Of a DNA stretch of 6,928 bases, positions 1-6,928 are shown piece after piece; position 1 is the first letter of the stretch, and the number at the start of each line of letters is the position of its first letter. The stretch lies in contig JBKHEL010000119.1 in assembly GCA_046540835.1 (NCBI GenBank), positions 1 through 6,928 on the forward strand, written 5' to 3'. The translations under genes were made by a program, and so were the position numbers. This DNA is from Coraliomargarita_B sp046540835 (GTDB lineage: Bacteria > Verrucomicrobiota > Verrucomicrobiia > Opitutales > Coraliomargaritaceae). The notes beneath the pieces were generated by a model that was not told the origin of the DNA, made no database searches, and saw only the letters and a program-made list of their open reading frames with translations.

Positions 1-1
1 G

Positions 2-88
2 AATCGACACTCCCGATTAATACTCCGTTTTCTCCTCTACCTCTTCACAGCCCTGGCCTTCAGCACTGCGCCCGTGGCGGCCGGGGAG
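2..88 (+). other. Signal peptide coding region (partial)
   Basis: Translation in the frame of the downstream gene gives a basic n-region (NRHSR), a hydrophobic stretch of about 18 residues, and a small-residue c-region ending PVAA before GEDD. The -3/-1 residues Val and Ala suit signal peptidase I. There is no Cys at the cleavage point, so this is not a lipoprotein signal. The n-region is incomplete because the window begins inside the gene. The presence of this segment is the main reason to reject GTG at 74 as the start codon. Confidence 0.75.
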
Positions 89-1390
89 GATGATTTCACC
101 GATCGCCTCGCCGAGATCGAAGCCCTGTATCAAAATGGAGAGTTTTTCGCCGGATGGAAATCAGCCCGCCGGATGCGCCAAACATTCCGGGATCATTCTG
201 AAAGTGACCGGATCGCCGACCTCCTGCGCAGTTTAAATCAAGCCCGGCGGGAAGCTCCCGAAATTCGCTTTGCCATCGAAAACCTGGATACGGAAGATCC
301 TATCGAACTCGACATCTACCGCCAACAGATTGCCCGTGGAGGCCAGACTTCCGAGATCCTTCTTCGCCAAACCTTAATCCAGACGGATCAGCCCGCCCTT
401 CTGCGGGAGACCGCTCTGCTCCTCGAAAGAATCGACAGTCCGCAACGCGGACCGGCCTACCTCAAGCGGCTCACTAAAACCACCGATTCGAGCCAACTCG
501 CCCTCCTCGAAGATCACTTGGGGCAGGCAATCACCACCCACCCCGATGAAGCTTTCCTCCCGACCCTCGAATTCCTCGAAGCACAAACCTCGCCCAAGGG
601 TGCCGGCACCTTCCCCGCCCTCGTCCGTGTCATCTCTAATAAAAAAGATACATTCGGCTCCTACAGACCACGAATCCGCAAAGTTGCGCTTCGATATGCT
701 GATTGGGTCCAAACAGAGCGCCACCAAAAAGCCCTCTTTGCCGCCGTGCTTCACTTGGAAGATGACGATCTGACCCGTCAGATATTTGAAGCGATGGGAT
801 CGGGCGATGTGTCTCTGGGGGAAAAACTGCCGCCCGGATGGCAAGCTTCCCAAGTCGGCGAAGTCTATAAGCCCGGAACTGCCACTTTCCGCGATGGAAA
901 GTTTATCATCAATGGAGCCGGAGAGGACATTTGGAATACATCCGACAGCTTTTACTTCATCCACAAAACATTGACCGGAGATGCGACCCTGACCGCTCAA
1001 ATTCACGACCAGGAGCCGACGGCCAAATATGCGAAATCCGGCTTGATGTTCCGCTCGACCCTCGATGTCGATGCGGCTCATGCCATGAGCGTGGTATCCC
1101 CAAATGGTCGCCGCATCGCCTATCAATACCGACCGGAAAAAGGTGATTCCATGGATTCAGATTCCATCAGTGATTACGAATTCCCCATCTGGCTTCGCCT
1201 CGCCCGCGAAGAAAACCAAATTACCGCCTCTTATTCATCCGACGGTGAAACATGGGAAATCATAAACACCAGAACCCTTGAACTGGGCGAAACCATACAC
1301 GTCGGCCTGCTCGTTTCCTCAAACGATAAAAACACCCTCAATGAAACCGTATTTCAGCTTCCCGTGGGAGATTTACTGGCGACCGACTGA
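2..1390 (+). CDS. Secreted protein with helical N-terminal half and DUF1349-like C-terminal domain (5' partial)
   Basis: The frame is open from base 2 with no stop. Before the first possible start, GTG at 74, it encodes a classic signal peptide: Arg residues, then a hydrophobic core (LILRFLLYLFTALAFSTA), then PVAA followed by the acidic GEDD. Cleavage after VAA is plausible, so the true start lies left of the window and the protein is exported. Numbering from GTG 74 (438 aa), residues 1-245 are mostly amphipathic helix without a family I can name; a TPR- or HEAT-like solenoid is possible. Residues about 250-432 form a beta-rich domain starting PPGWQASQVGEV, with GEDIWNTSDSFYF, TGDATLTAQI, AKSGLMFRSTL and ITASYSSDGETWE. 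This pattern matches the DUF1349-like, concanavalin-type domains common in secreted proteins of Planctomycetes and Verrucomicrobia. No catalytic motif is visible; binding to carbohydrate or another ligand is only a guess. It ends 28 bp from the convergent methyltransferase gene, with no clear terminator hairpin between them. Confidence 0.85.
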   Translation, partial: NRHSRLILRFLLYLFTALAFSTAPVAAGEDDFTDRLAEIEALYQNGEFFAGWKSARRMRQTFRDHSESDRIADLLRSLNQARREAPEIRFAIENLDTEDPIELDIYRQQIARGGQTSEILLRQTLIQTDQPALLRETALLLERIDSPQRGPAYLKRLTKTTDSSQLALLEDHLGQAITTHPDEAFLPTLEFLEAQTSPKGAGTFPALVRVISNKKDTFGSYRPRIRKVALRYADWVQTERHQKALFAAVLHLEDDDLTRQIFEAMGSGDVSLGEKLPPGWQASQVGEVYKPGTATFRDGKFIINGAGEDIWNTSDSFYFIHKTLTGDATLTAQIHDQEPTAKYAKSGLMFRSTLDVDAAHAMSVVSPNGRRIAYQYRPEKGDSMDSDSISDYEFPIWLRLAREENQITASYSSDGETWEIINTRTLELGETIHVGLLVSSNDKNTLNETVFQLPVGDLLATD

Positions 1391-1418
1391 ACGGGCACCG
1401 ATGCAAAAAAAGGGGAGC

Positions 1419-2078
1419 TCATGCGCTTTCACTTACTGCGGAGAGGGACTCTGTCCGCCCTCCGGGTGCGCGAAATATCAGCAACTTCCAAAACCCGCGG
1501 ACGTTGACCTGCCGCACCGTCTCGGGCTGGAGGCCAGTTAATTCCAGGAAATCATCCAGCGAAAAATCGGGCCTGAAGCCGATTCGCTTGGAAAACGGCT
1601 TCATCCCCCGCTCGATCCGCCGCATCAGCGATTTGCTGGAAGTGAAGTGATTGACCACGAGCACCGGACCACCCGGCCGGGTGACCCGAAACATCTCCCG
1701 CATCATCGCCGCCGGATCCGGCACGACCGAGGCCACATACATGGCAACGGAACCGGCGAAATAATCATCCGGGAACTCGAGCTGCTGCGCATCCATCTCC
1801 AAAAGTTCATGCACCTGAGGGTGCGTCTGCTTCAGATATTTTCGCCGCGCGATCGCCAGCATTTCAGGGCTGACGTCGATCCCCGTCACGTGCACCCCAG
1901 CCCGGTAAAGGGGCAGCGAGAGCCCGGTGCCCACTCCGATCTCGAGAATCCGCTCACCGGCCTCATCCGGCAGCGCGTTGACCGCCTCCCGCCGACCTTC
2001 CGCAACAATCCGACCGAAGATCGAATTGTAGATCGGTGCATAAAAACGGTAAGCCCTTCGTATACTCGCGATGTCCAT
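1419..2078 (-). CDS. pmtA: Class I SAM-dependent methyltransferase, PmtA-like (phosphatidylethanolamine N-methyltransferase)
   Basis: This 219-residue protein carries the class I SAM-binding fold. Motif I is LEIGVGTGLS (residues 45-54), the acidic strand-2 motif is GIDVSPEML (66-74), and MDAQ at 95-98 is followed by the motif II region MYVASVVPDP (113-122) and RPGGPVLVVNHF (134-145). The N-terminal RRAYRFYAPIYNSIFG, the GTGLSLPLY and VVNHF signatures, and the late MKPFSKRIGFRPDF block resemble Rhodobacter-type PmtA, which converts phosphatidylethanolamine to phosphatidylcholine at the inner membrane by stepwise methylation from SAM. The length is close to that family's roughly 200 residues. 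UbiE/COQ5-like or other small-molecule methyltransferases are the alternatives, since motifs alone do not fix the substrate. The ATG at 2078 is the only ATG before an upstream in-frame stop; no good Shine-Dalgarno precedes it. The gene is divergent from rph and convergent with the secreted-protein gene, so it is probably transcribed alone. Confidence 0.88.
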   Translation of the reverse strand: MDIASIRRAYRFYAPIYNSIFGRIVAEGRREAVNALPDEAGERILEIGVGTGLSLPLYRAGVHVTGIDVSPEMLAIARRKYLKQTHPQVHELLEMDAQQLEFPDDYFAGSVAMYVASVVPDPAAMMREMFRVTRPGGPVLVVNHFTSSKSLMRRIERGMKPFSKRIGFRPDFSLDDFLELTGLQPETVRQVNVRGFWKLLIFRAPGGRTESLSAVSESA

Positions 2079-2172
2079 AAGATTGCCCCACAGACAAAAC
2101 GAGTTTTCCAGCCAATCAACAAAATTAAAACTTCATTCTTATTGATTGAAACCTGCGCTCAACCACCCCTGT
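2079..2172. promoter_or_regulatory. Divergent intergenic region between pmtA-like gene and rph
   Basis: About 94 bp separate the two divergent starts, so promoters for both genes must lie here or inside the neighbouring genes. The central part (about 2121-2150) is AT-rich, unlike its surroundings. A perfect 7-bp inverted repeat, CAATCAA (2113-2119) and TTGATTG (2142-2148), flanks the AT-rich core with 22 bp between the arms. I could not pick out a convincing -35/-10 pair on either strand. The role of the repeat as an operator is speculation. Confidence 0.45.
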
Positions 2173-2937
2173 ATGCCGACCATGACAGAGACTCAGACCC
2201 CCTTCGCCCGCCCGGATGGGCGCGCTATCGATCAACTGCGCCCGATTGCCTTTCAAACCGGGATCGCGCCACATGCGGCGGGTTCCGTGCTGGTCAGCTT
2301 TGGCGATACGCGCGTGATCTGTGCCGCTTCGATCGATCCCAACGTGCCCCGCTGGATGCGGGCCCAAAAAGTCGATGGCGGCTGGATGACTGCGGAGTAT
2401 TCGATGCTGCCCTACAGCACGCTCGACCGCAAACAGCGCGATATCAGCCGGGGCAAGGCCGACGGCCGCACAATCGAAATCCAGCGCCTGATCGGGCGCT
2501 CCATGCGCGCGGTCTTCGATCTGAAAAAACTCCCGGGCAAGACCATCTGGATCGACTGCGACGTCCTCCAGGCCGACGGAGGCACCCGCACCGCCTCAAT
2601 CACCGGTGCCTATGTGGCCGCGCAAATTGCCATACAAAAACTGATGACCGAAGGCAAACTGGAGGAAAACCCTTTCAACGATGCGGTCGCCGCAGTCTCC
2701 GTCGGCGTCTATCAGGGCAGACCCATCCTTGACCTCAACTATCCGGAGGACAAAGACGCCAGTGTCGACGCCAACCTCGTGATGACCGGCTCCGGCCAAT
2801 ACGTCGAGGCACAGAGCTCCGGCGAAGAAGCCACCTTCTCCCGCGCCGATCTCGATGCCCTCCTCGAACTCGGTGCCAAGGGGATCGCCGAGATCACAAG
2901 CCTGCAGGATGCGGCCATCGCAGCCGGGCTGAAGTAG
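2173..2937 (+). CDS. rph: Ribonuclease PH
   Basis: RNase PH is a phosphorolytic 3'-to-5' exoribonuclease that trims tRNA precursors and takes part in rRNA turnover, working as a hexameric ring in the cytoplasm. The protein aligns with E. coli Rph along almost its whole length. Recognisable blocks, numbered from ATG 2173 (254 aa), are GSVLVSFGDTRVIC (37-50), WMTAEYSMLP (71-80), DGRTIEIQRLIGR (97-109), DCDVLQADGGTRTASITGA (128-146) and DLNYPEDKDASVDANLVMT (187-205). The phosphate-binding arginines corresponding to E. coli R86 and R126 are present as R99 and R139, and the catalytic-site aspartates are probably D193 and D199, so the enzyme should be active. Starts are possible at TTG 2146, ATG 2173 and ATG 2182. 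ATG 2173 is preferred because its upstream bases match those of the sucA start; none has a Shine-Dalgarno. The gene ends 20 bp from the convergent SUI1 gene. Confidence 0.96.
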   Translation: MPTMTETQTPFARPDGRAIDQLRPIAFQTGIAPHAAGSVLVSFGDTRVICAASIDPNVPRWMRAQKVDGGWMTAEYSMLPYSTLDRKQRDISRGKADGRTIEIQRLIGRSMRAVFDLKKLPGKTIWIDCDVLQADGGTRTASITGAYVAAQIAIQKLMTEGKLEENPFNDAVAAVSVGVYQGRPILDLNYPEDKDASVDANLVMTGSGQYVEAQSSGEEATFSRADLDALLELGAKGIAEITSLQDAAIAAGLK

Positions 2938-2957
2938 CTCCCGCCGCAGCCGCCCCC

Positions 2958-3347
2958 CTACCCGCCGGCCCGCACGGGCTGGTAGCCGCGGGCTTCCAAC
3001 TCGGTGAACACTCGCTCGCGCACATCACCCTGCAGTTCAATCGACCGGCCCTTTGACGTGCCCCCGCAGGCACAGGCCTTTTTTAAATCAAAGGCCAGCT
3101 GCTCCAACTCCGATAGCGGCAAATGCGTCGCAAAGGCCGAGAGCGTTGTCACTGTTTTACCTCCGCGTCCGCTCTTTTCCCGGCGCAGCTCCACCCGGCC
3201 TTTTTTCGGCCCTTTTTTCACCTTTCCGGGAGCCGTTTTTTGCACCGGCTTTTGTGGTGCCGCTTCAGGTAACCCATCCGCAGAAAGCCCCTCGAAGGGA
3301 TTGGCCCCCAACGGCGCACCCCCGTCTGTTTCGATTCGTTTTTTCAT
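2958..3347 (-). CDS. SUI1/eIF1-family translation factor (YciH-like)
   Basis: This 129-residue protein has a C-terminal SUI1 domain (about residues 50-129) very like E. coli YciH: RVELRREKSGRGGKTVTTL, then LEQLAFDLKKACACGGTSKG, then IELQGDVRERVFTELEARGY and a terminal AGG. SUI1 proteins are bacterial relatives of eIF1, which in eukaryotes controls start-codon fidelity on the small ribosomal subunit. YciH is thought to bind the 30S subunit and affect initiation, but its bacterial role is not well settled. The first 50 residues are a probably disordered linker rich in Pro, Lys and Gly (KTAPGKVKKGPKKGR), longer than in E. coli YciH (108 aa in total). Its ATG overlaps the TGA of the upstream small gene as ATGA, which suggests translational coupling. 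It has no strong Shine-Dalgarno of its own. Confidence 0.93.
   Translation of the reverse strand: MKKRIETDGGAPLGANPFEGLSADGLPEAAPQKPVQKTAPGKVKKGPKKGRVELRREKSGRGGKTVTTLSAFATHLPLSELEQLAFDLKKACACGGTSKGRSIELQGDVRERVFTELEARGYQPVRAGG
2964..2983 (+). other. GC-rich inverted repeat after rph, possible transcript-end hairpin
   Basis: On the + strand RNA this segment can fold into an 8-bp stem (two G-U pairs) around a GCAC tetraloop, starting 26 bases after the rph stop codon. It lies in the last codons of the convergent SUI1 gene, so it may simply reflect coding sequence. No run of T follows, so it is not a standard intrinsic terminator. It could at most protect or mark the rph mRNA 3' end. Confidence 0.25.
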
Positions 3348-3556
3348 ACCCGGTGAGGGGTATCAGGATCATCCAGCCACTCAAGCGCTTTTACATAACT
3401 GCGGCGACTGAGATAGTGTGCCAGCCGCTCCGGCAATTCACGACCCGCAGCGAAGCGGTCGAGCCAAGCCAATACCTCGGGTAGTGAATGACCCTCGGGG
3501 AGTTTCTTTTGGCCGGTGGCCCATAGTAAATTTGTGCGCAGTTCATCGGTTAACAT
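3344..3556 (-). CDS. Small hypothetical protein upstream of and overlapping the SUI1 gene
   Basis: I do not recognise this 70-residue protein. It is predicted to be mostly helical: residues about 24-36 (LPEVLAWLDRFAA) and 40-62 (ELPERLAHYLSRRSYVKALEWLD) look amphipathic, and it ends in an acidic, Pro-containing tail. There is no signal peptide, membrane segment or cysteine. The main evidence that it is real is the arrangement: its TGA overlaps the ATG of the SUI1 gene by 4 bp (ATGA, 3344-3347), it starts right at the AT-rich divergent spacer, and no other candidate first gene for this transcript is visible. An AGAGG sequence precedes the ATG by only one base, too close for a standard Shine-Dalgarno. 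The only nearby downstream ATG (3546) is in another frame and encodes an unconvincing 51-residue peptide that ends before SUI1. The function may be linked to the SUI1 factor, but this is inference. Confidence 0.7.
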   Translation of the reverse strand: MLTDELRTNLLWATGQKKLPEGHSLPEVLAWLDRFAAGRELPERLAHYLSRRSYVKALEWLDDPDTPHRV

Positions 3557-3704
3557 ACCTCTATATCAAGATAAAAATACGTAAACGCAAGCACTTTAGG
3601 GATTTCCTGATTTAAGCATCGCTTATACCTCACGATTCGATCCTTAAGAATTTGAGTTTCTTATCTTCTGTGCTCAACGTCCGTGCTGAACCGAACACCC
3701 CTCT
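3557..3704. promoter_or_regulatory. AT-rich divergent intergenic region between the small gene/SUI1 unit and sucA
   Basis: This 148-bp spacer must hold promoters for the leftward two-gene unit and for the rightward sucA-sucB operon. It is clearly richer in A+T than the flanking genes. Visible features are a short perfect palindrome TAAGC-ATC-GCTTA (3613-3625) and a near-direct repeat GTGCTCAAC (3670-3678) / GTGCTGAAC (3683-3691) close to the sucA start. On the - strand a TTGCGT box followed after 16 bp by TGATAT might be a weak promoter, but it would sit almost on the start codon. I cannot name a confident -35/-10 pair for sucA. Confidence 0.5.
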
Positions 3705-6479
<2,775 letters not shown>

Positions 6480-6489
6480 GCCCCTCCAA

Positions 6490-6524
6490 ACCTTCCACCT
6501 TTAACCTTCTACCTTCTACCTTCA
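6490..6524 (+). repeat. Five tandem ACCTTNN heptamers in the sucA-sucB spacer
   Basis: Five consecutive 7-base units all start with ACCTT: ACCTTCC, ACCTTTA, ACCTTCT, ACCTTCT and ACCTTCA. They occupy 35 of the 48 bases between the sucA stop and the sucB ATG, ending three bases before the ATG. In the mRNA the tract is pyrimidine-rich and resembles the anti-Shine-Dalgarno end of 16S rRNA (ACCUCCUU), so it cannot act as a ribosome binding site. The complementary strand reads AGAAGGT repeatedly, which is Shine-Dalgarno-like. Possible explanations are strand-slippage expansion, a protein- or RNA-binding array, or SD-independent initiation. The repeat is certain; its function is unknown. Confidence 0.9.
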
Positions 6525-6527
6525 AAA

Positions 6528-6928
6528 ATGGCTACCGAAGTAAAAATTCCCGCGATGGGCGAATCCATCAGTTCCGGCATCCTTGCCGCCTGGCATGTCA
6601 AGTCCGGCGACTACGTTGAAGAGGGCGATACCCTCTACGAGCTGGAGACCGACAAAATCACCTCCGAGGCCACCGCCGAGCTCTCGGGCGTCATTGACAT
6701 CACGGTGGAAGCCGACGAGGAGGTCGAGATCGGCCAAGTCGTGGCCACCATCGACGCTTCAGCTGAGCCGAAGACGGGAAATAAAGGTGAAAGCGAGCCT
6801 TCGCCCGAGCCGAAGCCGGTAAGCGCAAGTGAGGATGCTGCGGCCGGGGCACAGCCGGCCGGCAGCAGCGCCCAGCCGAATACCGGCGAAGCGGCTGCGG
6901 AACAATCCGCCACCCAACACCCCCTCTC
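6528..6928 (+). CDS. sucB: Dihydrolipoyl succinyltransferase (2-oxoglutarate dehydrogenase E2), 5' part
   Basis: The ATG at 6528 opens a frame that runs without a stop off the right edge (133 complete codons). Residues 1-76 are a lipoyl domain: TEVKIPAMGESISSGILAAW, then VKSGDYVEEGDTLYELETDKITSE, with Lys43 in the ETDKITSE motif as the lipoylation site, and GQVVATI near residue 70. From about residue 77 on the sequence is a flexible linker rich in Pro, Ala, Glu, Ser and Gly, typical of E2 proteins. The peripheral-subunit-binding and catalytic acyltransferase domains lie outside the window. The GES motif together with sucA directly upstream indicates the 2-oxoglutarate rather than the pyruvate complex E2. 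The lipoyl arm carries succinyl from SucA to coenzyme A and is re-oxidised by E3 (dihydrolipoamide dehydrogenase), whose gene is not in the window. No Shine-Dalgarno precedes the start; heptamer repeats occupy that position. Confidence 0.95.
   Translation, partial: MATEVKIPAMGESISSGILAAWHVKSGDYVEEGDTLYELETDKITSEATAELSGVIDITVEADEEVEIGQVVATIDASAEPKTGNKGESEPSPEPKPVSASEDAAAGAQPAGSSAQPNTGEAAAEQSATQHPL

Noticed and set aside
374..1126. 250-codon - strand open frame inside the first gene
   Set aside because: It is antisense to a gene with a signal peptide and a recognisable C-terminal domain, and its product shows no known motif.
1391..1418. A7 run in the convergent gap after the first gene
   Set aside because: The 28-bp gap has a run of A but no stable hairpin beside it on either strand, so I did not call a terminator.
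1647..2732. 361-codon + strand open frame
   Set aside because: It lies antisense to the methyltransferase and out of frame over rph, both of which have clear family motifs. Its product is rich in Arg, His and Pro with no recognisable domain, as expected of a shadow in GC-rich DNA.
3197..3218. GGCC, T6, CGGCC, then T6: looks like an intrinsic terminator on the + strand
   Set aside because: The T runs are antisense Lys codons of the SUI1 protein's KKGPKKGR segment, and no + strand gene ends just upstream, so coding constraint explains the pattern.
3004..3484. + strand open frames of 135 and 143 codons
   Set aside because: They are antisense to the SUI1 gene and the small gene; their products are low-complexity and the opposite strand carries the conserved SUI1 domain.

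Overview
The window looks like ordinary chromosomal housekeeping DNA from a Gram-negative bacterium of fairly high GC content. My best guess is the Verrucomicrobiota, possibly class Opitutae. This rests on the mix of a secreted protein with a DUF1349-like (concanavalin-type) domain, a PmtA-like methyltransferase, a bacterial SUI1/eIF1 homologue, and start codons that mostly lack Shine-Dalgarno sequences. The lineage is inference and would need a database search.

Layout from left to right: (1) the 3' part of a + strand gene for a secreted protein with an alpha-helical N-terminal half and a beta-rich C-terminal domain; its true start lies left of the window. (2) Convergent to it, a - strand class I SAM-dependent methyltransferase resembling phosphatidylethanolamine N-methyltransferase (PmtA). 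(3) A divergent spacer of about 94 bp, then + strand RNase PH (rph). (4) Convergent to rph, a two-gene - strand unit: an unrecognised 70-residue protein followed, with a 4-bp ATGA overlap, by a SUI1/YciH-type translation factor. (5) A 148-bp AT-rich divergent spacer. (6) On the + strand, sucA (2-oxoglutarate dehydrogenase E1, complete) and the beginning of sucB (dihydrolipoyl succinyltransferase E2, lipoyl domain and linker), which runs off the right edge.

sucA and sucB encode successive components of one TCA-cycle complex and are almost certainly one operon. The other genes have no obvious functional link, except that rph (tRNA 3' maturation) and the SUI1 gene both belong to translation.

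I see no mobile element, CRISPR array, phage gene, defence island, tRNA or rRNA, and no new multi-gene system. The most unusual details are non-coding: five tandem ACCTTNN heptamers fill most of the sucA-sucB spacer right up to the sucB ATG, and an almost identical CACCCCTNTATG sequence covers the start codons of both rph and sucA. Every stretch longer than 300 bases carries a gene.
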